A program made the position numbers and the translations under genes. Shown here piece after piece: positions 53,822 through 63,098 of a stretch of DNA of 64,000 bases. Within the stretch, counting starts at the first letter, position 1; each line of letters opens with the position of its first letter. The stretch lies in NCBI RefSeq assembly GCF_001645125.1, contig NZ_LXKA01000165.1, positions 1 through 64,000 of the forward strand, read 5' to 3'. The notes beneath the pieces were generated by a model. It made no database searches and was not told the origin of the DNA. It was given only the letters and a program-made list of their open reading frames with translations. The DNA is from Paraburkholderia ginsengiterrae (lineage in GTDB: Bacteria > Pseudomonadota > Gammaproteobacteria > Burkholderiales > Burkholderiaceae).

Positions 53822-54571
53822 TCACGAGGCCGTCTTTCCACCGTTGACCCTGATGATTTCGCCCGTGATGAAACCCGCCTTGTCGGACGCGACGAACACG
53901 ATTGCGTCGGCTATCTCTTCAGGGGTTCCCGCACGCCTGAGCGGCACGTTCGTGAGAAACGCGGCTTTTCGCTCGGCGGTGCCGGTCAGCCGATCGAGCA
54001 TCGCGGTCTCGACAGGGCCTGGAGCGATTGCGTTGACGCGCACCCCCGACGCGGCACCCTCGATCGCCGCCGATTTGGTCAGACCTTCCACGGCGTGCTT
54101 GCTCGCCACATAGAGCGATGCGTTCGCCGCGCCACGCGAGCCCATCGTCGATGAAATATTGACGATGCTGCCGCTACCCTGCGCCAGCATCACGCACATT
54201 TCGTGCTTCATGCTGAGCAGCGTGCCGAGCACATTAGTATCGAACACGGCGGCATAGCCCTCGGGAGTCCGGTCCGTTACGGGACCCGACTGACCTTCGG
54301 TGCCCGCCGAGTTGACCGCCACGTCGAGCCGGCCAAAGCGCGCCACCGTCATGTCGACGAGGTTGCGTACTTCGTCTTCGAATCGGACATCGGACTGAAT
54401 GAATTCGGCTTCAACACCGTGTGTGCGAAGCTCCTCAGCCAGCTTCTGGCCTTCGCCGGCGCGCCGACCGGAGACAACGACGTGAGCGCCCTCACGGGCG
54501 AAGGCCAGCGCAGTGGCGCGTCCGATGCCAGTCAACGCACCAGTGACCAGAACAACAGGATGTGTAGACAT
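53822..54571 (-). CDS. SDR-family oxidoreductase
   Basis: 249 residues from ATG 54571 (AAGGAAGG upstream). Complete SDR: TGALTGIG cofactor motif, NSAGTEG, NISSTMGS, YVASK catalytic pair, and ITGEIIRVNGG. It is 63 bases before the DUF3237 gene in the same direction. The substrate is unknown. Confidence 0.92.
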   Translation of the reverse strand: MSTHPVVLVTGALTGIGRATALAFAREGAHVVVSGRRAGEGQKLAEELRTHGVEAEFIQSDVRFEDEVRNLVDMTVARFGRLDVAVNSAGTEGQSGPVTDRTPEGYAAVFDTNVLGTLLSMKHEMCVMLAQGSGSIVNISSTMGSRGAANASLYVASKHAVEGLTKSAAIEGAASGVRVNAIAPGPVETAMLDRLTGTAERKAAFLTNVPLRRAGTPEEIADAIVFVASDKAGFITGEIIRVNGGKTAS

Positions 54572-54912
54572 TGCCCTTCCTTGGCGAAGTTTGCGAATGC
54601 TGCTGACGGAGCCGCACAACGATTGGAGCCAGCTGCTGCGCTTGAACCGGCGACCGTCAGCGCCCTGCGCAGCGAAAAGGCAATAGTAGAGTTCAGGAAG
54701 CCGGAAATAAACAGCCTGAGACTCCGATCATTTCGGACATCTCAGTCCGCCTTCGCGCCGATTATCCGAGTCCTCGCCCGTTGTCAGATCTGCAGATTCT
54801 GGTTGACATAGAAAGCCGCTTTCGAACGATATGTGCGTGCTCCAGCACGGACCCGGCGCCGGTTGTGCCCCGCTCATCGCGAGTCTGTCCGGCGCCGCGT
54901 TATGGGCTCACA
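54572..54912. other. Intergenic region between SDR and OmpA-like genes
   Basis: It contains the SDR upstream region (54572-54780) and the hairpin at 54854-54907. No gene supported. Confidence 0.4.
54854..54907 (-). terminator. Possible terminator after the OmpA-like gene
   Basis: CGGCGCCGG 54854-54862 pairs with CCGGCGCCG 54899-54907, a perfect 9-bp stem whose near arm begins 6 bases past the stop of the lipoprotein gene. The loop is long and no T-tract follows. Confidence 0.4.
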
Positions 54913-55641
54913 TCAGTTGCGCCCCTGAACCGTGATCGACACATACCGGTCCGGCTGCAGGCACGCGATCAGCGCGCGGGGATCGCCATCCAGACAGTGC
55001 GTCCGCGGCTCGCTCGATCCCACACCTTGCGCGTGAATGATGCTGCCGTCCAGTCCGCGAGCAACCAGATAGTCCCGCACGGAGTTAGCGCGGGCCAGCG
55101 ACAACGGTCCGTTGATGGATTCGGAACCGAGCCTGTCGGTATGACCGACCACCGTAATGGCGTTCACCTGCTCATGCTTGCGGATACGTTCGGCGATCTG
55201 ATCGAGTTCGACTTTCGCGGCGGGCAGCATCGACTCGGGCGCCGACTTGTCGAACGGAAACAACGCATCCGCTTGCACCGTGAAGTTTTCGATCGTGGTT
55301 GCGTCTGCTGCAACAGGAGCCGGTTTGGTCGGCGCGTCAGCACTGGCATCCTGGCCGCATCTGAACAGCAGAACACGCGGGTCGTTGCGGTTGTCGTCAG
55401 CGGCGCGAACCTGGTCGATCCTGTCGATCGGCTGCACTGCCTTGTCGCGGCAGATGCGTTGCGCCACCTTCATGCAGGTTGACGCGCTCTCGAACAGCCC
55501 GTGGCACTCGGCCCGGTATGTCCTGACGCCGTTGCTTGCATCGACGGAATAGGCGTTGAAGGTCGGGCCGCTCCCGGCCGTGCATCCTGTCACGGCAAGC
55601 GCGGCAGTGCAGAAAAAACTGGCGAAAAAAAGTCGGTTCAT
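54913..55641 (-). CDS. OmpA-family outer-membrane lipoprotein
   Basis: 242 residues from ATG 55641 (MNRLFFASFF). The signal peptide ends in lipobox AVTGC. A middle Cys-containing region is followed by an OmpA-type peptidoglycan-binding domain: VVGHTDRLGSESINGPLSLARANSVRDYL. It anchors the outer membrane to the cell wall. Directly downstream of the giant adhesin gene on the same strand, as is common in Burkholderia, it probably stabilises or helps display the adhesin. Confidence 0.9.
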   Translation of the reverse strand: MNRLFFASFFCTAALAVTGCTAGSGPTFNAYSVDASNGVRTYRAECHGLFESASTCMKVAQRICRDKAVQPIDRIDQVRAADDNRNDPRVLLFRCGQDASADAPTKPAPVAADATTIENFTVQADALFPFDKSAPESMLPAAKVELDQIAERIRKHEQVNAITVVGHTDRLGSESINGPLSLARANSVRDYLVARGLDGSIIHAQGVGSSEPRTHCLDGDPRALIACLQPDRYVSITVQGRN

Positions 55642-55674
55642 CAAGTACTCCATAGATTGTGGATGGCGGAGAAT

Positions 55675-55699
55675 GCGGGGCGCGCGGCGGCTGCCCCGC
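55675..55699 (-). terminator. Hairpin after the adhesin gene
   Basis: GCGGGGC 55675-55681 pairs with GCCCCGC 55693-55699, 10 bases past the stop codon at 55709. Probably limits read-through into the OmpA-like gene. Confidence 0.45.
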
Positions 55700-55708
55700 C
55701 CTCGCGAC

Positions 55709-58700
55709 TTACCATTGCATTGCCGCGTCGACGCCGACCGTCGTGCCTCCCGGGCTCATGCCCACGCCGGCTTTCATCTTCAGGTTCTCAGTGAGACGCG
55801 CCGTGCCGCCGAGCGCGACTGCCTGATAACCGCGAAAGCCCGCAGTGCCGATACCGAGCGACAGCGTCTTGTCCTTGTCCACTTCCGGAATCATCGTCAG
55901 CGCGGTCGCCGCAGCGATGCCTGAATACGCGTTGCGCGCGGTGGAACTAATGCCGTTCTGCAATTCATTTATCCGGGTATCGGTGTACGTGTTGGCCTGG
56001 GAAAGCGCATTGTTCAACTGTTCGACGTTGACCGCGTCGGTCGCCGCCGTGCCGGCAGCGACATTGATGACCTGCCGGGTCGACGCGGCGGAGCCGACCG
56101 CCACCACGTTCGCTCGGCCGCCGTCGTTACTGTTCGAACCGAGCGCCGTCGATCCGCTGCCGGTCGACGTTGCACCGGCTCCCACCGCAGTCGAACTGCT
56201 GCCCGACGCCGTCGAGCCGTTGCCCACCGCCGAGCTGTTGTTGCCGGAAGCCACCGCCCCTTGCCCGCCCGCGGACGAATTCGACCCGGAGGACGCCGGC
56301 GGAGTCGGCGTGCCGGGCGAGGACGTGAAGCTGCCGCCGTTGTTGACGGTGGTGGTCTGCTGGCTGATCAGCGTCGTCAACTTGCTTGCCACCGCATCGA
56401 GCTGCGAGACATTCACGGCGTCAGTGCCCGCCTTGCCGGCGGCGAGCCCCGTGATCTGCCGATTGCCGACGTTGACCTCACCCGCCGACGACTGCGGACT
56501 GCTCAAGCCGTATGCGATGTAATTGCTCAACGCGCCGACTGTCGTAACCGATCCGGCTCCCAACGCGACACTGTTCGCGAACGTCGCGCTCGCGCCGGCA
56601 CCCAATGCGAGCGCGTCGATGGCGCTACTGCGCGAACCCGAGCCGATTGCAATGGACCCGGCGTTGGCCGCACTTGCGTTTGCGCCCTGCGCGATCGACT
56701 GCGCGCCGCTCGCAACTGACCCGCTGCCCACCGCAATCGCATCCGCCTGCGCCGAATTCGCAGCCTGGCCGATTGCGACGCCGCCTGGCGCCGTCGCATC
56801 GACGATCGCGCCGTTGCCCACGCCCACGCCGTTATCGCCGTTGACCACCGTCGTCGGCCCGACCGCGATCGACTGCGCGCCCACCGCGAGCGAATCCGCC
56901 GCCGTCGAGTTCGCATGGAAGTACAGCTGGCCGGTCACCGCGAACGACGACAATGCGCCGGCCAGCTGCCGGATGGTCACCGCGTCGTGCTGCTGCGTAC
57001 CGTCGGCGACGTTCGTCAACTGGCGATACGTGTTGCCGCTTGCGCTGCCGAACGACACCGCGCCGAGCAGAGTTTGATCCGAAGTGTTGAACGGAATCGC
57101 GTGCGTGCCGTTGGAGATCGAGCCGACACCGGAGAGCACCGCGCGGTCCGACACAGAGCCCGCGCCAATCGCAACGCCCCCCGCCACCGATGCACTCGAC
57201 AGAGCGCCCAGCGCCACCGCGTTGTCCGCCAGCGCGGCAGCGCCATTGCCGCCGGCAAAGCTGCTCACGCCGCTCGCCGTCGCCGCCACGCCAGCCGCCA
57301 GCGCGTTGAGACCGGTGGCGCCGTTGTTGTTGTAGTTGCCGCCTTGTGTGCCGCCGTCGTTGACGCTGTAGTAATGCTTCGCATTGGCCGTCACCGTGCT
57401 GGCCAGGTTATCGACGGCCTGATCGGTGGCGTAGAGCTGCGAACCGTTCACGGCATCCGTGCTGCTCGCGCTGACACGGCCCGCGGCCACATTGGTCACG
57501 GTGCGCTCGTGACCCGCGCTGCCGACACTGACCGTGCTCGTGGGCGAAGTGCCTGCATACGTATAGGCCGTGCGGTTGATGGTGTCGCCCGGGGTCGCCA
57601 CGGCGGCGGCGGTCGTCGAGCCGCTGCCCAACGCCACGTCGTTCGCGTTGTTCGCCGTCGCGCCCTGGCCGAGCGCGGTGCTGCCCGCGCCGGCAGCGAC
57701 GGTCCCCACGCCCGCCGCCAACGCGTTCGTGCCGGTCGCGCCGTCGTTGTTGTAGTTGCCGCCCTGCGTGCCGCCGTCGTTGACACTGTAGTAATGCGTT
57801 TTGCCGGCGGCGACGGTGGTCGCGAGAGCGTCGATTGCCTGATTGCTCTGGTACAACTGCGAGCCGTTCACGGCGTCCGTGCTCGTCGCGCTCAGGCGGC
57901 CGGCCGCCACGTTCTGGATCTGCCGTTCGGCGCCCGCTGCGCCCACGCTCACCACGCTGGTCGGCGTGGTGCCGGCGAAGCCGTAGACCGTGCCATTGAT
58001 CGTCGTGCTCGGCGTCGGCGTTGCCGTGCCGGTTTGCGAGCCCGAGCCCAGCGCGACACTGTTCGCGGATGTCGCGCTCGCGCCGGCGCCCAATGCGAGC
58101 GCGTCGATCGCGCTGCTGTGTGAACCCGAGCCGATTGCAATGGACCCGGCGTTGGCCGCGCTGGCATTTGCGCCTTGCGCGATCGACTGCGCGCCGCTCG
58201 CAACCGACCCGCTGCCCACCGCGATCGCATCCGCCTGCGCCGAATTCGCAGCCTGGCCGATGGCGACGCCGCCCGGCGCCGTCGCATCGACGATCGCGCC
58301 GTTGCCGACGCCCACACCGTTATCGCCGTTGACCACCGTCGTCGGCCCGACCGCGATCGACTGGGCCCCGACCGCGAGCGAATCCGCCGCCGTCGAGTTC
58401 GCATGGAAGTACAACTGCCCCGTCACCGCGAACGACGACAGCGCACCAGCCAATTGCCGGATCGTCACCGCGTCGTGCTGCTGCGTGCCGTCGGCGACGT
58501 TCGTCAACTGGCGATACGTGTTGCCGCTCGCGCTGCCGAACGACACCGCGCCGAGCAGAGTTTGATCCGAAGTGTTGAACGGAATCGAATGTGTGCCGTT
58601 GGCAATCGAGCCGATGCCGGAGAGCACCGCGCGGTCCGACACAGAGCCCGCGCCAATCGCAACGCCACCCGCCACCGATGCGCTCGACAGAGCGCCCAGC

Positions 58701-61700
58701 GCCACCGCGTTGTCCGCCAGCGCGGCAGCGCCATTGCCGCCGGCGAAGCTGCTCACGCCGCTCGCCGTCGCCGCCACACCCGCCGCCAGCGCGTTGAGGC
58801 CGGTGGCGCCGTTGTTGTTGTAGTTGCCGCCTTGCGTGCCGCCGTCGTTGACGCTGTAGTAGTGCGTCTTGTCGGCGGCGACGGTCGTCGCCAGACTGTC
58901 GATCGACTGGTTGGTCTGGTAGAGCTGCGAACCATTCACGGCATCCGTGCTGCTCGCACTCAGGCTGCCCGCTGCCACATTCTGGATCTGGCGCTCGGCA
59001 CCTGCCGCGCCCACGCTCACGACGCTCGTCGGATTGGTGCCGGCAAAGCTGTAGACCGTTCCATTGATCGTCGCGCTCGCGGTGGGTGTGGCGGTGCCGG
59101 TCTGCGACCCCGAACCGAGCGCGACATCGCCCGTATTGCTGGCGACCGCGTTCGGGCCTATTGCGACGCTGTTGGTCCCGATCGCCTGGCTGTCCGGCGC
59201 CGTCGAGTTCGCATGGAAGTACTTGATGCCGGGCGCGCTACCGCCGCCGGTGATAGCGTTGACGAGATTCTGTACCGATGTATAGGTGTTGCCACCGTAA
59301 CTGAGGTTGGTGGTCAGCGCCCCGGTTGTGCTGTTGTACGTGGTGCTGCCGCCGAGACTCGACGCGATGGTGTTGCCCAGATTGGTTACCTGTGAACCCA
59401 CGGTCGTGATCGCGGTATCGGCGGCGAACAGTTGCGAGCCGTTGACCGCGTCCGTGCTCGACCCACTCACGCGTCCGGCCGCGACATTGGTGATCTGACG
59501 CGGCGCCGCCGACGTGCCGACACTGACCACGCCGGCAGGCGCGCCGCCCGCGTAGATAAAGCTCGTGCCGTCGACGGTGCCGCTCGCGGTAGGCACCGCG
59601 GCCGACGTCACCGACGATCCCTGGCCCAGCGCCACATTGGAACCGGTCATGCCGTTAGCGATGCTCGCGCCCTGGCCCAGCACGGTGGAATTCGCCACGC
59701 CGTTGTCGGTCGCCTGATTGCCGACCACGAGCGAGGCCCCGCCGCTCGCCGTTGCGCCGAAGCCGCCGGCCGCCGCATTCGCACCCGAGGATACCGGCTG
59801 CGTCGACGTGACCGAGCTGTTGGACACGAACGGGCCCACGGTGCCGCTCGTCAGGTTGTCGACTGCCTGGTTGGTCGCATACAGTTCGCTGCCGTTCACC
59901 GCGTCGGTGCTGGTCGCGCTCACGCGGCCCGCGGCGAGGTTCGTGATCGTCCGCTCATTGCCCACCGAACCGACGCTCACGGTACTGCCAGGCGTTGTAC
60001 CTTGCACCGGATGCGTGACGCCGCCAACCGCGACGCTCGCCGTATCGACAGGCGCGGCGGTGGTGCTGCCGGCGCCCAGCGCCACTGCGTTCGCATTGTT
60101 GGCCGACGCGCCGGCGCCCAGCGCGATTGCGTCGCCCAGGTTCGCCACTGCCGAGTCGCCGAGCGCGAGCGCGCTCGCGCCGGTCGCGTTGCTCGCGTTG
60201 CCGAGTGCGACGGCGCCCTGGCCGCTCGCCGTGTTGCCGTTGCCCTGCGCGAGCGCGCCGTTGCCAGTGGCCGTGTTGTCCGCGCCTACCGCGATTGCGC
60301 CGTTGCCCGTTGCGCTATTGGGGTCGCCGATAGCAACGGCACCGTTGCCGCTGACCGTCTGCGCCTGACCGAGCGCCACCGCACCCGTCCCGCTCAGCAC
60401 CTGGGAGCTGTGGCCACCGGCTATCGAACCGGCGCCTGCCGCCGCCGCAGCTTTGTTGCTATCGCCGATGGCCACGGTCGACGCGGCGAGAGCTTGCGAT
60501 GTAAAGCCAACCGCTGTCGCATTGCCATTGCTCGCGAGCGCCTGGTTGCCCAGCGCGACGGCGCTGTTGCCCGACGCCGTCGCATTCGTGCCCATCGCGA
60601 TGGCATTGGCGTTGGTGCCCGTGCCGGCCGAATCTCCTATCGCAATCGACGACGAACCCGCTGAGCTCGCGCCAGAGCCAATCGCTACGGCGCGAATGCC
60701 TGACGCTGCGGCGCCCGCCACGGCGGCCGGCGCAGACGAACCGCCTTCCGCGATGGAATCGGACGCACCCAACGCTATCGCATTCGCACCGGTGGCCCGC
60801 GAGCCGTTCATCATGCCGAGCGCGTTGAGTCCCGAGGCGAAGGATCCCGCACCCAATGCGACTGCATTCTGTGCCGAAGCTGTGGCCACGGTGCCGGCGG
60901 CGAGCGAAGATGGACCTGAAGCCGTGACGTCCGTGCCAACGCCAATGGCACCCGCCGCCGTTGCGCCCGTGCCCGCGACGTTACGCGCGCCCAGATAAAC
61001 GGCGTTCAGGCCGCTGGCGATGGACTGAAAGCCGACAGCGATAGCGTGCGTCCCTGAGCCGTCGGCGATATAACCCAGTGCGACAGCCGCAGGGCCGCTC
61101 GCCACCGACTGGAAGCCGAAGGCGGCGGCATAGTCGCCGGTAGAGGTAACGTCGGTGCCAATCGCGATGGACGATAGCCCCGTCGAACCGGTGCCCGCGG
61201 CGGTGCGCGCGCCCAGATAGACCGCGTTGACACCGGTGGCAGAGGCGCCCGAACCAACAGCGACGCCGTTGGTTTGCGAGCCGATGGCTCCGCTGCCCAA
61301 TGCAACCGCGCCTGACGCGGCAGCGCTGGAGCTTGCGCCCAGTGCAACGCCGTTGTCGCCGGTCGCCTTCGCGGAGGGGCCGACCGCAGTCGACAGGTTG
61401 CCACTCGAGACTGAGTCGACGCCAATACCGATGGCAGCCGAACCGCTAGCGGCGACATCAGTGCCGATCGCAATCGCCGACTGCGCGGTCGCGCCGGTAC
61501 CCGGAGCAGTGCGCGCCCCCAGATAAATGGCATTAATATTAGACGCTATGGCTTGAAAGCCGAAGGACAAGGCATTCAGTCCCGTACTGGTGGCGCCGTA
61601 ACCTACCGCGGTGGCTCCGCCTCCCGAGGCGGATGACGTGAAACCCACGCACGTGGTGCTGCCGCTGTAGAAGTTGTAGGGGGCCGCGGAGCAGCTCACC

Positions 61701-61936
61701 TGCGCCTGTGCCTGCGCGGTCCATCCGCCAACCCCCATAGCCAGCAACACTGTCAGCACGCGCGGATTGGCACCGCGCAGCGTCAAAGCACCGCATTCGC
61801 CCAGCTCCGCGTTGCGGCCCTCACATACGGCGGCAGCCGCCCCTGACTTCCCTTTGCCGCGCGACGTGTCCAGCTCCGATGCGGCGACGAAAACGCCCAG
61901 CGCCTTGTTCCAGATGGTCCGATATGCCTTGTTCAT
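55709..61936 (-). CDS. YadA-like trimeric autotransporter adhesin
   Basis: 2,075 residues from ATG 61936. The N-terminus MNKAYRTIWNKALGVFVAAS is an extended signal peptide region, followed by cleavage near AQAQ. Most of the protein is YadA-head beta-roll repeats of the AIGTDVAASGSAAIG kind with seven neck motifs (DAVNGSQLY and variants, the last two DAVNVSQL/DAVNVEQL), a Ser/Gly/Pro-rich stretch, and a C-terminal YadA anchor with LSLGIGTAGFRGYQAVALGG ending AMQW. Three chains form a surface fibre. An earlier in-frame start at 61993 lacks support. An internal duplication of about 272 residues (see repeats) is notable. Confidence 0.95.
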   Translation of the reverse strand: MNKAYRTIWNKALGVFVAASELDTSRGKGKSGAAAAVCEGRNAELGECGALTLRGANPRVLTVLLAMGVGGWTAQAQAQVSCSAAPYNFYSGSTTCVGFTSSASGGGATAVGYGATSTGLNALSFGFQAIASNINAIYLGARTAPGTGATAQSAIAIGTDVAASGSAAIGIGVDSVSSGNLSTAVGPSAKATGDNGVALGASSSAAASGAVALGSGAIGSQTNGVAVGSGASATGVNAVYLGARTAAGTGSTGLSSIAIGTDVTSTGDYAAAFGFQSVASGPAAVALGYIADGSGTHAIAVGFQSIASGLNAVYLGARNVAGTGATAAGAIGVGTDVTASGPSSLAAGTVATASAQNAVALGAGSFASGLNALGMMNGSRATGANAIALGASDSIAEGGSSAPAAVAGAAASGIRAVAIGSGASSAGSSSIAIGDSAGTGTNANAIAMGTNATASGNSAVALGNQALASNGNATAVGFTSQALAASTVAIGDSNKAAAAAGAGSIAGGHSSQVLSGTGAVALGQAQTVSGNGAVAIGDPNSATGNGAIAVGADNTATGNGALAQGNGNTASGQGAVALGNASNATGASALALGDSAVANLGDAIALGAGASANNANAVALGAGSTTAAPVDTASVAVGGVTHPVQGTTPGSTVSVGSVGNERTITNLAAGRVSATSTDAVNGSELYATNQAVDNLTSGTVGPFVSNSSVTSTQPVSSGANAAAGGFGATASGGASLVVGNQATDNGVANSTVLGQGASIANGMTGSNVALGQGSSVTSAAVPTASGTVDGTSFIYAGGAPAGVVSVGTSAAPRQITNVAAGRVSGSSTDAVNGSQLFAADTAITTVGSQVTNLGNTIASSLGGSTTYNSTTGALTTNLSYGGNTYTSVQNLVNAITGGGSAPGIKYFHANSTAPDSQAIGTNSVAIGPNAVASNTGDVALGSGSQTGTATPTASATINGTVYSFAGTNPTSVVSVGAAGAERQIQNVAAGSLSASSTDAVNGSQLYQTNQSIDSLATTVAADKTHYYSVNDGGTQGGNYNNNGATGLNALAAGVAATASGVSSFAGGNGAAALADNAVALGALSSASVAGGVAIGAGSVSDRAVLSGIGSIANGTHSIPFNTSDQTLLGAVSFGSASGNTYRQLTNVADGTQQHDAVTIRQLAGALSSFAVTGQLYFHANSTAADSLAVGAQSIAVGPTTVVNGDNGVGVGNGAIVDATAPGGVAIGQAANSAQADAIAVGSGSVASGAQSIAQGANASAANAGSIAIGSGSHSSAIDALALGAGASATSANSVALGSGSQTGTATPTPSTTINGTVYGFAGTTPTSVVSVGAAGAERQIQNVAAGRLSATSTDAVNGSQLYQSNQAIDALATTVAAGKTHYYSVNDGGTQGGNYNNDGATGTNALAAGVGTVAAGAGSTALGQGATANNANDVALGSGSTTAAAVATPGDTINRTAYTYAGTSPTSTVSVGSAGHERTVTNVAAGRVSASSTDAVNGSQLYATDQAVDNLASTVTANAKHYYSVNDGGTQGGNYNNNGATGLNALAAGVAATASGVSSFAGGNGAAALADNAVALGALSSASVAGGVAIGAGSVSDRAVLSGVGSISNGTHAIPFNTSDQTLLGAVSFGSASGNTYRQLTNVADGTQQHDAVTIRQLAGALSSFAVTGQLYFHANSTAADSLAVGAQSIAVGPTTVVNGDNGVGVGNGAIVDATAPGGVAIGQAANSAQADAIAVGSGSVASGAQSIAQGANASAANAGSIAIGSGSRSSAIDALALGAGASATFANSVALGAGSVTTVGALSNYIAYGLSSPQSSAGEVNVGNRQITGLAAGKAGTDAVNVSQLDAVASKLTTLISQQTTTVNNGGSFTSSPGTPTPPASSGSNSSAGGQGAVASGNNSSAVGNGSTASGSSSTAVGAGATSTGSGSTALGSNSNDGGRANVVAVGSAASTRQVINVAAGTAATDAVNVEQLNNALSQANTYTDTRINELQNGISSTARNAYSGIAAATALTMIPEVDKDKTLSLGIGTAGFRGYQAVALGGTARLTENLKMKAGVGMSPGGTTVGVDAAMQW
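56561..57376 (-). repeat. Adhesin internal duplication, C-proximal copy
   Basis: Near-identical to 58049-58864 with a constant offset of 1,488 bp (496 codons). I count five amino-acid differences over about 272 residues, such as His/Arg in GSGSHSS and Ser/Phe in SATSAN. Such long direct repeats can recombine to change fibre length. Confidence 0.85.
58049..58864 (-). repeat. Adhesin internal duplication, N-proximal copy
   Basis: Partner of 56561-57376. Both begin at the HYYSVNDGGTQGGNYN segment after a neck and end at NSVALG. Confidence 0.85.
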
Positions 61937-61995
61937 GTCGTTGCCTCGATAAGTAATTGGCCATGCGAATTTTGTAGTGATGGGCATGCTCACCC

Positions 61996-62014
61996 AATCC
62001 TACTAATTAGGATT
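61996..62014. promoter_or_regulatory. Perfect 19-bp palindrome upstream of the adhesin
   Basis: AATCCTA 61996-62002, CTAAT, TAGGATT 62008-62014, 60 bp upstream of the adhesin start. The heptads resemble sites of NarL-family regulators such as BvgA or RcsB, which is inference. Confidence 0.6.
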
Positions 62015-62989
62015 ACTAGTTTTATTCAATAAACGTCTGGCTGCGGCATGCGGTTTTTTAGTGTTTTCTACAGCACGCTGCCTCTGCCCTCGATGAATTT
62101 TTAGCGCGAGCGAGTACCTCTTCAAAAGAAGTATTTCGCATGTCTAATTTAAATAATGGCAGCCGACCGGACGGTCGATTCTTTTTAGCGAACTGACCGC
62201 CGCGGCGATCGACGCATTGCTGCGTTACGAGGGTCCAAAGGGCTGCGGCATAGGGGCGACGATGGCGCGGCAGAGCACTGATCGCTCGCCTGACTGGTAT
62301 GCCTGTTTCGCCGGGCCAGCGCCCGACTTTGCCCCAACTGGAATACTCATGGTTACCGGACCCCTCGATAGCGCGTCACATCCGTTTCGTCGGCACATGG
62401 GCTTGGCAAACAGCTTCATGCCATGCAGCAAGCGCCGCTTCTTTTGCAACATGAGCACTATGTGAGACAAGGGCCGCTCCATTTTGTATTAGATGTGCGC
62501 CCCTTACTCTGGCAATTCGTGTAACACAAAGAAACTTATGTGCTCGTGGGAACTTTCTCATACGCCTTTTCATTTGTCTACAGAAAAGACTTACTTTATT
62601 GCGGGCTTTGCAAGATTTAATAATTAGGGAATGGATGCTATTGAGGATTGCCTTGACGCTGCCTTATTTTTTTCGAGGAATTGCCATCCCGACGTGACTA
62701 GGAATCCCTGCACGGGCAATGCCCACGCGATGGATATGCCCCAAAACAGTTCAAACACCTCGTCAGATTTTCTATGACAAAATTAAGAACTCACGAGAAT
62801 TTTTTATGCATTTCGCCTTAAATCATTCTTGCCATCCAATTCTTTCTTCCTCTAATACAGCTTACAAAGAGGTTCGCTGTCTGGTCCGAATTTCATGAAA
62901 CCACGTGACACTCGTCCTCTGCAAAATTCCGCGGCGCTTCGCCCGCTGCCGCAACACAAATGCAACGGCAGCGGATACACACAACTTAC
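62015..62989. other. AT-rich intergenic region
   Basis: Nearly 1 kb, more AT-rich than the rest, without a supported gene. A plus-strand frame at 62217-62465 has no ribosome site or recognisable domain. The region looks like decayed DNA beside the autotransporter relic. Confidence 0.45.
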
Positions 62990-63072
62990 TTACCAGCGAT
63001 AGCCGACACCCGCGCCTGCACCTACGGAACCGTGGCCCGAAACAGAGGTCGTGATCGAGCCCTTGACCAACC
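62990..63072 (-). pseudogene. C-terminal relic of a second trimeric autotransporter
   Basis: Ending at TAA 62992-62990, the minus strand reads VKGSITTSVSGHGSVGAGAG followed by VGYRW. This is the ending typical of Burkholderia YadA-anchor domains (last strand, terminal aromatic). Nothing recognisable precedes it, so only the last strands of a lost autotransporter remain. Confidence 0.6.
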
Positions 63073-63098
63073 ATCCCACAAGCTCGACTGAAGACAGA

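Noticed and set aside
56915-60664. Long plus-strand frames opposite the adhesin
   Set aside because: Arg/Ala-rich shadows of the repetitive adhesin coding sequence.
55709-61936. CRISPR or tandem repeat array
   Set aside because: The periodicity is protein-coding beta-roll repeats of the adhesin.
62217-62465. 82-codon plus-strand frame in the AT-rich region
   Set aside because: No ribosome site, no homology signal and a minus-strand frame of equal length on the same bases.
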